From assembly GCA_006386115.1 (NCBI GenBank), contig VFIW01000038.1, positions 248,001 through 312,000 on the forward strand: 64,000 nt of DNA. The letters run 5' to 3'. Source of the DNA: Globisporangium splendens. Lineage: Eukaryota; Oomycota; Peronosporomycetes; Pythiales; Pythiaceae. The notes under the pieces are model-generated. The model was not told the DNA's origin and did no database searches. It saw nothing but the letters and a program-made list of their open reading frames with translations. The translations under genes and the position numbers were made by a program. This document shows, one piece after another, positions 34,610 through 44,717 of the stretch (position 1 is its first letter; every line of letters begins with the position of its first letter).

Positions 34610-35175
34610 TGGTCACGAGCCGGACGTTAAGGAGAGAGAAGGTTGTCGCGGCTGGTTTGAGAGTCGAAGAGTGAACGAGACTGCAGATTGTGCCATGGAG
34701 CAAGTCACACCGTTTTAAAGCTGCGTGTTGTAGTAATTTTAGCGGGGTGAGTGGAGAGATAGATTCTCAGATATTGTGATCTCGCTCGACGCCTGGAGCT
34801 ATTTCTGTGGCTTGTGTCTGCCGAGGTATTCGTTGCCGCGCGTCCCATGCATTGTCACGACATCGCTTCGAGGTCTTGTCGCTGAGAAAACAGAGCACAA
34901 GGTACCAACCTGATGGAGCCACTTTGAAGAGAGTGGAAGAGCGACATGGGTGCACTTGTCGGGGAGCTACAAACGAGTGGACGCCACAATTGCAGCATGT
35001 GTCTACGACATGAGAGACAGACTAGATACCATGGTACAGATCTTGATATTCAGATTAATCATTCATTCATACTGTCACATTCTCGACTTCTAAACGCACT
35101 TTGGCATACACATGAACAAGCGTTCGAGTTTGTGGAGAGGTTAAGCGCGTCATCCTCTCCCCTTTACCACTGAGA
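34610..35175. other. Intergenic region before the palindrome
   Basis: About 570 bp of promoter-side sequence of the membrane-protein gene; nothing else recognised. It stops at the exact left edge of the inverted repeat. Confidence 0.5.
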
Positions 35176-35178
35176 GAC

Positions 35179-35574
35179 TCAGAATCCCATGAGCATGTGC
35201 AGCAGCAACGCCGGCTGCGTCTCGCCTTGCGAGTTCAGGCTACTGACCTCGAGAGCGTCGCCTTGATTGCCTCCAGGGTGTCCACGCTGCTGAGTTCTGG
35301 TGGAGCTTGACAGCCTTGGCGCAATTGGCATCGGACGCTGTAGATACTGATAGTGCTTCGCAAATGTGATCAATTGTTCATCAAAGTTGTCATCGCCATC
35401 CGAGTCGAACGAGTCAGCATGGCATCGACCATCTCGACAGCCGCAGTGCTTGGCCCATTTGCGTTGCTGCTGAGGCAGTTGAGGAGATGAACTCGAGGAG
35501 ACCGAGTGGAAGCCGCGCTTGACGCCTCGGCGGTTGATGGGAGAGCCTGGAGCGGAGACTTGGAGGGGATCCAT
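35179..35574 (-). CDS. Small basic family protein, short form (arm 1 copy)
   Basis: 131 residues from MDPLQVSAPGSP. It shares with the 165-residue protein at 37273-37770 the N-terminal NRRGVKRGFHSVSSS, one FDEQLITFAKHYQYLQ module, PIAPRLSS, and a C-terminal ALEVSSLNSQGETQPALLLH ending in MLMGF. It is the same as the plus-strand copy at 42401-42796. The start is chosen because MDPLQ aligns with MAILQ of the longer paralogue; an in-frame ATG 29 codons upstream is less likely. No known domain; the basic N-terminus may be a nuclear signal (inference). Confidence 0.65.
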   Translation of the reverse strand: MDPLQVSAPGSPINRRGVKRGFHSVSSSSSPQLPQQQRKWAKHCGCRDGRCHADSFDSDGDDNFDEQLITFAKHYQYLQRPMPIAPRLSSSTRTQQRGHPGGNQGDALEVSSLNSQGETQPALLLHMLMGF

Positions 35575-37272
35575 GGATGCAGGTGGATGAGCTAATGCGT
35601 TTGTGGTAAGTTGGTCACTGAAATGGCTGGCTGCGGGAGCAATTGGTAGTGACATGCACAAGTGAGCACGAGGAGGTGCGTTGCAGAATGAGCACTGAGC
35701 TTAAAATGGTAATGATTCATTACGGTTGGCCTACTATACAGGAGACCATCACTCAGAGTTCCAGATTCACCACAGAAGAGGAGGAATGACCCGGCCAGTG
35801 TTGTCAGAATCAGTGTTTACAAACATTGATACGATAAAAGCTGTCGCCACTCCCGAGACCTACGCGCCAAAAGTATCTTCGCCGCCGCAAAGCGCGCGAA
35901 TTCGCATGTATCGACATGCACACTCGGATTGTGCTTTGAGTCAGGCGATGCGCAGACCAAGCACACGCACCAAGAGGCAAGAAAACGCTGCACGAGGGAG
36001 CAGGATGAGCATAAATCCTACGTCCATCCGTCACGCGAGACAGACAGGCAACAGCAGTCGGATCCTTCGGAACAAGGCCATAATCGTATGGGGGAAACAG
36101 GACCGCGATGATGACCACCTAGAGATTCTGCTCATCAAAACAGGCAACTCTGAGCTCTCCATTTTATAATGAGCACGCGTATTGACACTCGCAGCCCTTG
36201 AAGTCAAATTTGCTCATTTAAAGTCTAGGTGATGTGTGAGATTTCTTTCAGCGATATGCACTCTTACCCCAGCGACAAACATGCATGAGACCATACAGAC
36301 AATGGACACATCACCGCCGCTTTACTTCGGAATGCAGTTGCATCAACAGTGAGGCAAACGTACATGAGGTCACACCATCCGAGTCCGACGAACACATCTC
36401 TGTCACTTGATTTCAGCAGGTAGGTACGCGGAGACAGTCTGCATGTATGCTGCGACCTAGGTACAAGGAGTCAGATCCCTTGATTCTGAGTGATAGCAAA
36501 CATAGTTCTTCGAGGGAGTTGCCGCGAAATGATGATGGTGGGATGCTGTAGTAGGCGTCGTCTCTCAGAACCGTACGTCTATGGGTACGCTGTCGCAACC
36601 ATCCATTTCGCCGTGATTATGATCGTGACCCTGAAGCTCTCTGTGGCAACAAGTTCGCAAATAACAAGAATGACTCGATTTCTTCCGTGGCTTTAGCCGA
36701 AGTGAGATTCTCTCTCTCTCTCTCTCACCACGGACAGCAATGAGCCACAGTGCAGCACATGCCTCGGTGGTGTGGTCAGCATTGGTGAAAACAAAGAGAG
36801 ATGCTCGAAGCCGCTGGACCTGCTGAGTCGGTCGATCCTTCTTGACACGATGACGAAGTGCTCGTCATGTAAAACTAGCATCGGGTCTCCAAATGTGGCT
36901 CACATCTGCACCTTCTCAAACCTACTTGAAGCTCCTGATTCACAGAGTGATGGTCAGTGTATCAATGTCCAGTCTGCAAGCGCGTGCATTTGGTAGGTAG
37001 GCACTTACTCTATTGATTTTGCATAAATCTATTCTATTCCTCTTTGTATCTTCCTCCGTCTCTATCTGCTTCTTTCTGTGTATGCTCTTACGTTTGCTTG
37101 ATCGTGTCCGACGGGACGGTCGCGTGAGCTTGCGATGCTCGCGCCACCAGAGCAACGGATCTTCACTATCGCTTTCCGTGGCAGTCTGATGAGCGAAACA
37201 CCGCGTCCCTGATCGCCGTGGATCTCATCGTTGCGGAATTTCACGCCACCAATCGTGCACTGATCAACTGGC
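35575..37272. other. Non-coding part of palindrome arm 1
   Basis: About 1.7 kb between the two small genes. It includes a (CT)n run at 36711-36727 and DNA near 37085-37130 that resembles the 3' end of the metallophosphatase gene (43262 onward). The small reading frames here are also mirrored in arm 2 but show no family features. Confidence 0.5.
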
Positions 37273-37770
37273 TCAAAACCCCAGAAGCATGTGCAGCAGT
37301 AACGCAGGTTGCGCATCACCTTGCGAGTCCAGGCTACTGACCTCAATTGCATCACCGTAATCGTGCCCTTGTTCTATTCCAAGATGTCCATGTTGTTGAG
37401 TGTTTGTGGGGCTCGATGGTCTTGGCGCAATCGGTGTTAGGAGTTGTAGATACTGGTAATGCTTTGTGTATGCGAGCAATTGTTCATCGACATCGGCGTT
37501 CAAGTGGCTGCGCGCGGAGCTTGATTGCTTTTGTGCGGTTGGCGTTGGAAGCTGCAGACACTGGTAGTGATTTGCAAATGCGAGCAATTGCTTGTCGAAG
37601 TCGCCGTCGCAGTCCAAGTTCAACGAGTCGGCTTGGTGTACGTTGCTGCTGTGCTTGGACGATTTGCGTTGTTGTCGTCGTGGCTGGCTTGAGGAGACCA
37701 AGTGGAAGCCACGCTTGACGCCTCTGCGGCTGGTGGGAGCGCTTGGAGCGTAGTTTTGGAGGATCGCCAT
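37273..37770 (-). CDS. Small basic family protein, long form with duplicated module (arm 1 copy)
   Basis: 165 residues. The N-terminus contains SRRGVKRGFHLVSSS and further basic residues (RRQQRKSSKH). Two tandem modules follow, residues 57-77 (DFDKQLLAFANHYQCLQL) and 93-114 (DVDEQLLAYTKHYQYLQL); the short paralogue has one. The C-terminus is SSLDSQGDAQPALLLHMLL-GF, with an LxxLL motif (LHMLL) at residues 159-163. An Inr/FPR promoter at 37801-37817 lies 31 bp upstream of the ATG at 37770, which supports expression. Function unknown. Confidence 0.7.
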   Translation of the reverse strand: MAILQNYAPSAPTSRRGVKRGFHLVSSSQPRRQQRKSSKHSSNVHQADSLNLDCDGDFDKQLLAFANHYQCLQLPTPTAQKQSSSARSHLNADVDEQLLAYTKHYQYLQLLTPIAPRPSSPTNTQQHGHLGIEQGHDYGDAIEVSSLDSQGDAQPALLLHMLLGF

Positions 37771-37800
37771 AGATCAACGTCTGACCTGATCTTTTCGTGG

Positions 37801-37817
37801 CAAATTGTTGAATGAGG
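37801..37817 (-). promoter_or_regulatory. Inr/FPR core promoter of the long-form small gene (arm 1)
   Basis: The minus strand reads CCTCATTCAACAATTTG, a near-ideal oomycete core promoter, 31 bp before the ATG at 37770 and just inside the end of the identical arm. Confidence 0.75.
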
Positions 37818-37827
37818 TGGCTGAGAG

Positions 37828-40147
37828 TGAGCAAGTGGTCGAAGAGTGTCCAAGACACGCTCTAACACGAGAGAGTGGATGGTGAAGAGAAACACAGAAC
37901 CACCATTCAAAGGTTCGGATGGACTGCATCCAAGCAGGAGTGACCCGACCAGTCCAGTGAGGATCAAATGTATTTAAATGTGAATAATACAGAAAATGTC
38001 GTCTCTCTCTAAGCCTACTGTCCCTGCTAAAGCCTACTGTACTACCTCCAGCTTGCGTGTTCTTTCATTCACAAGATCTCACTAACTCCGCTTCCCTCCA
38101 TTTGTTTTTCGAGTCCGACCGCCATGCGCGATGCGGCCGACAACGGCGCAGAAACCGCTGCTTGGGGGTCAAAGTTTGGCGTCCAAACAGAGCTCATACA
38201 GTGGTTCAAACCGACCAAAGAGACAGACAGCAGATTAGATCGTTAACAAAAGTCCTCCTGTGTGCATGCATGCAAGTGCATAATCGTATCAGGGTAGCAC
38301 CGCAGCGATGATGATCACGATACATAAAAACAAACTGGCCCCGTCTATCGTCAGTCGGGGCTCTTGAAGTTGAAATTTCCGCTGAATCCGGAGATGGTTA
38401 GGAGGATCGGGCACTCATCACGTGTCGTCGGACCATTTTCCCAACTGCAGGCGTGCAGAGATGGCTTGACACTTGTGACGATATGCCTCGAGACTACTGT
38501 TTATCCCAGCGACAAACATGCATGGGATCCCCAGGAGCTGAGGCTAACGAACGCATCACCGCTATTTCTGATTGAACATGCTCCACCCAAGTGAGGAACA
38601 TGCATAAAATCACAACAACAACCGAATCCCACGGTCACACAACCGTCACTTGACTTCTCAGCGAAGACACTCTGGCTACAACCTGCCACTTGCCTTCAGG
38701 CGTTAAACTTTAGTTTAACACTCGGCGGAGTCTGTCGTGGACGATGAAGACGTCTCCCCTCGTGTCTCAAAAGTGCGGAAGCTGTCCCAACCATTCGTTC
38801 TCCGTGACCATGGCAAGCAACTCAGCATAATGCACCGAGTCTGAAGATCCATCGAGACCATCATTCTGACTCGGAGGTACTTTGAGAAAGTGCAGCACCG
38901 ACCTGCCATATTCGAAAACCCGAGGCCAGTTGCATTGGATGAGGAAATTCGTCATCGTGCGCCAACAGCACGATGATAGTGGTCGCTATTTCAGAGAGAA
39001 CGTATGGGTTGTGGCGCTCACCTCGTCGACAAGCAGGTATCCAATGCACAGACGTTGAGAGTATGCGTTCCAGGTCGCTTAAGCAGATGCCAGAGAGAGA
39101 GAGAGAGAGAGAGAACTCTCATTCTTGCTCTTTTGCTGGTGATGACCACGGAGCTGAAGCACTGCACTGCACTTTATGCTTTCTACAGCAGGGCTGAATC
39201 TCGCACGGCGTATACACACCTGACTCCAAGGGAGCTTCAAGGTCACGATAAATCTCGGGGAGCGGATGTTGTGACAGCGTGCCCATTGACATACGGTTTT
39301 GAGAGACGAGTGGAGACAGCTTCGAACACATCACCATCCCACGTCAATCTGTCTAGGACTCTTTGCCAGTTGCGCAAAACCAAAGTCTCTGACTCTGTTG
39401 TCGTCAAGCGGCGGCATGTAGCTAGGGTGTCTCCGCGCACGTATCTCCAAAGAAATTAAGTGGCGGTCGTTGAACTACTGCTGCTGAAGTCACATGCGCG
39501 CTTGTCTCTGGGGTACAGTATCTAGGTGTCAGGACATCACTAATGGGTGAGTGCAAGTCTAACGATGGAAATGGTCCGATGACACTTGCTGACTGCTCGT
39601 CATCCACTTGACTTGAGCGGAAAATTTCAACTTCGAGGGCTACTGATGTAGACGAGGCCATTGCAGTCACGTTTGTGTCTTATGATCCGCGACCATCATC
39701 GCGGCGATGTTTCCCCGATACGATTATGCACTTGCATGCGTGCATGCACACAGGACTTCTGTTGATTTAACGCTGCTGTCCTCTTTTTGTCGCTTAACCA
39801 CTGCAGCGGTATGAACTCTTTCTGGACCCCCAAGAAGCGTTTCGTGCGTCTTTGCCTGTTGAACGCGTGGTGCTCCGACTCGAAAAGAGAATGAAGGAGA
39901 TTCGGCATACCTCGCCTAGAAACGAAAATGCGCGAGCTGCTGGGGAGCAAAAGATACTTTTGGCAGCAGGTGTTGGGAGAGGCGACATCTCCTGCTAATG
40001 CACCCATGCTCAAAGAACGGGAACGAATTGGTCAGGTCACTCTTCATCTGATGCAGTGAATCAGGACCTTTGAGCGATGGTCTCTGCATCGAGGACTCAG
40101 TTATTCCTCCTTGTTCTCACGTGCGGCTTTCTCACACCACCTACCCT
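37828..40147. repeat. Diverged centre of the palindrome
   Basis: 2320 bp between the identical arms. Its halves are still recognisably mirror images: for example GACCCCCAAGMAGCG at 38137-38151 (minus) and 39824-39838 (plus), and GAAATTTCCGC near 38370 against GCGGAAAATTTC near 39617, but with many substitutions and indels. The centre of symmetry is near 38988. It contains no intact gene; it appears to be the upstream flanks of two facing units. Confidence 0.75.
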
Positions 40148-40157
40148 CTCTCAGCCA

Positions 40158-40174
40158 CCTCATTCAACAATTTG
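40158..40174 (+). promoter_or_regulatory. Inr/FPR core promoter of the long-form small gene (arm 2)
   Basis: CCTCATTCAACAATTTG, 31 bp upstream of the ATG at 40205. Confidence 0.75.
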
Positions 40175-40204
40175 CCACGAAAAGATCAGGTCAGACGTTG
40201 ATCT

Positions 40205-40702
40205 ATGGCGATCCTCCAAAACTACGCTCCAAGCGCTCCCACCAGCCGCAGAGGCGTCAAGCGTGGCTTCCACTTGGTCTCCTCAAGCCAGCCACGACGA
40301 CAACAACGCAAATCGTCCAAGCACAGCAGCAACGTACACCAAGCCGACTCGTTGAACTTGGACTGCGACGGCGACTTCGACAAGCAATTGCTCGCATTTG
40401 CAAATCACTGCCAGTGTCTGCAGCTTCCAACGCCAACCGCACAAAAGCAATCAAGCTCCGCGCGCAGCCACTTGAACGCCGATGTCGATGAACAATTGCT
40501 CGCATACACAAAGCATTACCAGTATCTACAACTCCTAACACCGATTGCGCCAAGACCATCGAGCCCCACAAACACTCAACAACATGGACATCTTGGAATA
40601 GAACAAGGGCACGATTACGGTGATGCAATTGAGGTCAGTAGCCTGGACTCGCAAGGTGATGCGCAACCTGCGTTACTGCTGCACATGCTTCTGGGGTTTT
40701 GA
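40205..40702 (+). CDS. Small basic family protein, long form with duplicated module (arm 2 copy)
   Basis: 165 residues; differs from the arm 1 copy at 37273-37770 by one visible residue (FANHCQ instead of FANHYQ in the first module). Same basic N-terminus, two DxDxQLLA modules and C-terminal LHMLL. Same core promoter. Function unknown. Confidence 0.7.
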   Translation: MAILQNYAPSAPTSRRGVKRGFHLVSSSQPRRQQRKSSKHSSNVHQADSLNLDCDGDFDKQLLAFANHCQCLQLPTPTAQKQSSSARSHLNADVDEQLLAYTKHYQYLQLLTPIAPRPSSPTNTQQHGHLGIEQGHDYGDAIEVSSLDSQGDAQPALLLHMLLGF

Positions 40703-42400
40703 GCCAGTTGATCAGTGCACGATTGGTGGCGTGAAATTCCGCAACGATGAGATCCACGGCGATCAGGGACGCGGTGTTTCGCTCATCAGACTGCCACGGA
40801 AAGCGATAGTGAAGATCCGTTGCTCTGGTGGCGCGAGCATCGTAAGCTCACGCGACCGTCCCGTCGGACACGATCAAGCAAACGTAAGAGCATACACAGA
40901 AAGAAGCAGATAGAGACGGAGGAAGATACAAAGAGGAATAGAATAGATTTATGCAAAATCAATAGAGTAAGTGCCTACCTACCAAATGCACGCGCTTGCA
41001 GACTGGACATTGATACACTGACCATCACTCTGTGAATCAGGAGCTTCAAGTAGGTTTGAGAAGGTGCAGATGTGAGCCACATTTGGAGACCCGATGCTAG
41101 TTTTACATGACGAGCACTTCGTCATCGTGTCAAGAAGGATCGACCGACTCAGCAGGTCCAGCGGCTTCGAGCATCTCTCTTTGTTTTCACCAATGCTGAC
41201 CACACCACCGAGGCATGTGCTGCACTGTGGCTCATTGCTGTCCGTGGTGAGAGAGAGAGAGAGAGAATCTCACTTCGGCTAAAGCCACGGAAGAAATCGA
41301 GTCATTCTTGTTATTTGCGAACTTGTTGCCACAGAGAGCTTCAGGGTCACGATCATAATCACGGCGAAATGGATGGTTGCGACAGCGTACCCATAGACGT
41401 ACGGTTCTGAGAGACGACGCCTACTACAGCATCCCACCATCATCATTTCGCGGCAACTCCCTCGAAGAACTATGTTTGCTATCACTCAGAATCAAGGGAT
41501 CTGACTCCTTGTACCTAGGTCGCAGCATACATGCAGACTGTCTCCGCGTACCTACCTGCTGAAATCAAGTGACAGAGATGTGTTCGTCGGACTCGGATGG
41601 TGTGACCTCATGTACGTTTGCCTCACTGTTGATGCAACTGCATTCCGAAGTAAAGCGGCGGTGATGTGTCCATTGTCTGTATGGTCTCATGCATGTTTGT
41701 CGCTGGGGTAAGAGTGCATATCGCTGAAAGAAATCTCACACATCACCTAGACTTTAAATGAGCAAATTTGACTTCAAGGGCTGCGAGTGTCAATACGCGT
41801 GCTCATTATAAAATGGAGAGCTCAGAGTTGCCTGTTTTGATGAGCAGAATCTCTAGGTGGTCATCATCGCGGTCCTGTTTCCCCCATACGATTATGGCCT
41901 TGTTCCGAAGGATCCGACTGCTGTTGCCTGTCTGTCTCGCGTGACGGATGGACGTAGGATTTATGCTCATCCTGCTCCCTCGTGCAGCGTTTTCTTGCCT
42001 CTTGGTGCGTGTGCTTGGTCTGCGCATCGCCTGACTCAAAGCACAATCCGAGTGTGCATGTCGATACATGCGAATTCGCGCGCTTTGCGGCGGCGAAGAT
42101 ACTTTTGGCGCGTAGGTCTCGGGAGTGGCGACAGCTTTTATCGTATCAATGTTTGTAAACACTGATTCTGACAACACTGGCCGGGTCATTCCTCCTCTTC
42201 TGTGGTGAATCTGGAACTCTGAGTGATGGTCTCCTGTATAGTAGGCCAACCGTAATGAATCATTACCATTTTAAGCTCAGTGCTCATTCTGCAACGCACC
42301 TCCTCGTGCTCACTTGTGCATGTCACTACCAATTGCTCCCGCAGCCAGCCATTTCAGTGACCAACTTACCACAAACGCATTAGCTCATCCACCTGCATCC
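40703..42400. other. Non-coding part of palindrome arm 2
   Basis: Mirror of 35575-37272. It holds a (GA)n run at 41249-41264; no supported gene apart from the promoter of the short-form gene. Confidence 0.5.
42322..42338 (+). promoter_or_regulatory. Possible Inr/FPR of the short-form small gene (arm 2)
   Basis: GTCACTACCAATTGCTC fits the Inr/FPR spacing and lies 63 bp before the ATG at 42401. The mirror site is 35637-35653. It supports the MDPLQ start over the codon at 42314. Confidence 0.45.
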
Positions 42401-42796
42401 ATGGATCCCCTCCAAGTCTCCGCTCCAGGCTCTCCCATCAACCGCCGAGGCGTCAAGCGCGGCTTCCACTCGGTCTCCTCGAGTTCATCTCCTCAACTGC
42501 CTCAGCAGCAACGCAAATGGGCCAAGCACTGCGGCTGTCGAGATGGTCGATGCCATGCTGACTCGTTCGACTCGGATGGCGATGACAACTTTGATGAACA
42601 ATTGATCACATTTGCGAAGCACTATCAGTATCTACAGCGTCCGATGCCAATTGCGCCAAGGCTGTCAAGCTCCACCAGAACTCAGCAGCGTGGACACCCT
42701 GGAGGCAATCAAGGCGACGCTCTCGAGGTCAGTAGCCTGAACTCGCAAGGCGAGACGCAGCCGGCGTTGCTGCTGCACATGCTCATGGGATTCTGA
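42401..42796 (+). CDS. Small basic family protein, short form (arm 2 copy)
   Basis: 131 residues, identical in sequence to the arm 1 copy at 35179-35574. One FDEQLITFAKHYQYLQ module, NRRGVKRGFHSV near the N-terminus and a C-terminal PALLLHMLMGF. The region just 3' of the stop resembles the region 3' of the long-form gene (both carry TGAGYCARTYGATSARTGCA), so both forms come from duplication of one larger unit. Confidence 0.65.
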   Translation: MDPLQVSAPGSPINRRGVKRGFHSVSSSSSPQLPQQQRKWAKHCGCRDGRCHADSFDSDGDDNFDEQLITFAKHYQYLQRPMPIAPRLSSSTRTQQRGHPGGNQGDALEVSSLNSQGETQPALLLHMLMGF

Positions 42797-42849
42797 GTCA
42801 ATCGATGAATGCACGAATGGTTTGAACTCTCGCTTGTCGACAATGTTGT

Positions 42850-42991
42850 GTTGTATTATCGCGTGCTTGCACTGACCAATGTCGACGCTGTTGTTGCTGC
42901 CGGCGATCGAGAGTTCCTGCACGCGTCAATTGAGTATTGCCGCGGCTCGTGGATGATGAACGAGAAGCTGGAGATGTCGAATGTACAATAG
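42850..42991 (+). pseudogene. Fragment of the metallophosphatase gene, inverted
   Basis: The translation (YYRVLALTNVDA, LHASIEYCR, MMNEKLEMSNV) aligns with residues 249-303 of the metallophosphatase encoded on the other strand at 43260-44717 (YYRVLAQANHDT, MHASIEYWR, EMNEKVEPSDV), with a deletion in the middle. It ends at a stop and has no catalytic motif except part of the region after the third metal ligand. Confidence 0.7.
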
Positions 42992-43259
42992 AGGTCACCA
43001 CCGGCAAGAGCAAGAGAGAGAGAGGACTCAGACTTTCTTCTTCTTCGCGAACCAAATGGCGTGTTTTTTGGCGTTTGGAAGTTGGACGCGTATTGTCGCG
43101 ACGAGCGCCACAACTTGATGGTGGCCATGTGTCAAAGAGCTACGATTGGTTTCCTCGCTCACTATGCAGGCGTGTTTGTGTTTTATTGTTGTTGCTTGTG
43201 AATATATTCATTCAATTTCCACTTCCTCTTTTCGTTTCTTCCTCTCTCGATATGCACCT

Positions 43260-44717
43260 TTACGTTTCCTTGATCGTGTTTGACGGTCGCGAGAGCTTCT
43301 GGTACCATCGCTGCCAGAAAAATGGACCATCGCTGGCGCTATTCGTGGCATTTTGTCTGGTAAAACATCGCGTCGTTGCCACTTTCCTGCAGCATTGAAG
43401 CAGCAGTAGCACACTTATCGTGAAGAGCAGCACCAAGAGCACCAAAACGCCGATCATATGCACAAAGACAATGAACGGATGACTCGCGTTCGGTGGCACC
43501 AAGAGCCCGACTCTCTCGGTGGCGTTCTGCGTGAACAGCACTTCTTCCTCAACCTTTTCATCCAGGCGGCCATATAATCGTTTCCAGCTCCGGATCGTGC
43601 GCTCATTCGCGCTGTTCACACTCCACTCGATCACTCGCGCGCGGCGCGTGAACTCCGGGTCGCTGTACGCCTCGCCGAAGCCCGTGCCACCGCCAGCGCA
43701 CCACTGGATCCCGTCACGGAGGTAGCAATACGCGTTTGTGTGGTCGTGACCCACAAACGCGGCTTTCACTTCTCGCATTCGCACGAGCTCGGCGTACAAA
43801 CCTGAGTGCACGTCCGAGGGCTCCACTTTCTCGTTCATCTCGCCCGTGCGGCGCCAGTACTCGATCGACGCGTGCATGAACTCGCGCAGCGCGATGTGGA
43901 AGAACATGATCGCCGGGAGCGGCTCCTTCGTGTCCGCGGTGTCGTGGTTGGCCTGCGCCAGCACGCGATAGTACTCCACCTGGTCGTCGTGGATCCAGTC
44001 GTAGCGCGAGTTCACGTCCGGGTACTTGCTCTTGTCGAGACGGCCGCCCGAGTCCAGAAAGTACATGTGAAACACGTTCTCGCCCTTCATTCCCCAGGGT
44101 CCATCGATCGGCGCTTGCACGCTCAATTCGTAGTTGCCGACGCCGTGGACGTTGCGCGGACCTCGCTGAGTGTACGAGTAGCGCTTCTGCATGCCCATGG
44201 CGAGCACCTGCTCGCGCGGGAACCCGTAGTCGTCGTCGTGGTTGCCCAGGATCTCGGCGTGCGGGATCTGGCGCGCCTCGACTCCCTGCGTGAACGCGTC
44301 CACGGCCTTCTGGTGGAACTGCGGCTGGAACGTCTGCACGTTGTCGCCGGCAAACACGACGAAATCGGGCTTCTCTGCGTCCAACAGCGCGTCCACAAAG
44401 GTCGTCATCAGCGCCTCGTTGCACTGCACAACTGGTTGCTGCTGCTTGTTATTATTGCTGTTGCCGCGACGCAGACGCATGGCGTATGGCGCGTCTCGAC
44501 ATGGCCATGTGGGGTCCCCCGTGAAGTGCAGATCTGAGAGCTGCAGCACTCTGAACGAGAGCGACGGGGGCGACGGAGACGAGGAGCTCACGCGGGCGAC
44601 CAGCGGCGGCTTTGCGTCTCCAGCGGCAGCGGTGTGTGTGGAGAACAGCAGCAGCACAGTCGGCAGCAGCGACGCACACGCAGCGCGTTCCCGCCCATGG
44701 CGTCGTGACACCAGCAT
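43260..44717 (-). CDS. Membrane-anchored calcineurin-like metallophosphatase
   Basis: 485 residues, intronless. A signal peptide (LLPTVLLLFSTHTAAAG, residues 18-33) is followed by a metallophosphoesterase domain with the usual metal ligands: SDLHF (61-65), GDN (124-126), GNHD (158-161), HIALREF (274-280) and GHDHTN (323-328). Residues 414-441 form a membrane span (IVFVHMIGVLVLLVLLFTIS) and a short Cys/Arg-rich cytoplasmic tail follows. The pattern resembles the PAP28/DCR2-type purple acid phosphatase-like group, predicted to hydrolyse phosphomonoesters outside the plasma membrane or in the secretory lumen. A fragment of it is found in inverted orientation at 42850. Confidence 0.88.
   Translation of the reverse strand: MLVSRRHGRERAACASLLPTVLLLFSTHTAAAGDAKPPLVARVSSSSPSPPSLSFRVLQLSDLHFTGDPTWPCRDAPYAMRLRRGNSNNNKQQQPVVQCNEALMTTFVDALLDAEKPDFVVFAGDNVQTFQPQFHQKAVDAFTQGVEARQIPHAEILGNHDDDYGFPREQVLAMGMQKRYSYTQRGPRNVHGVGNYELSVQAPIDGPWGMKGENVFHMYFLDSGGRLDKSKYPDVNSRYDWIHDDQVEYYRVLAQANHDTADTKEPLPAIMFFHIALREFMHASIEYWRRTGEMNEKVEPSDVHSGLYAELVRMREVKAAFVGHDHTNAYCYLRDGIQWCAGGGTGFGEAYSDPEFTRRARVIEWSVNSANERTIRSWKRLYGRLDEKVEEEVLFTQNATERVGLLVPPNASHPFIVFVHMIGVLVLLVLLFTISVLLLLQCCRKVATTRCFTRQNATNSASDGPFFWQRWYQKLSRPSNTIKET

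Larger units (their letters stand above)
35176..37827. repeat. Palindrome outer arm 1 (2652 bp)
   Basis: Near-perfect mirror of 40148-42799: all corresponding positions sum to 77975 with no net indel, and only a few substitutions appear in the translated parts. It contains two minus-strand copies of a small gene family. Confidence 0.95.
40148..42799. repeat. Palindrome outer arm 2 (2652 bp)
   Basis: Mirror copy of 35176-37827. The right edge falls 3 bp after the stop codon of the short-form gene; beyond it the sequences differ at once. Confidence 0.95.

Noticed and set aside
36711..36727. (CT)n run and its mirror (GA)n at 41249-41264 as array elements
   Set aside because: Ordinary microsatellites; no spaced repeats of CRISPR type exist in the window.
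37885..39460. Several 60-150 codon frames in the centre of the palindrome
   Set aside because: Not conserved between the mirrored halves and without the features of the flanking family.
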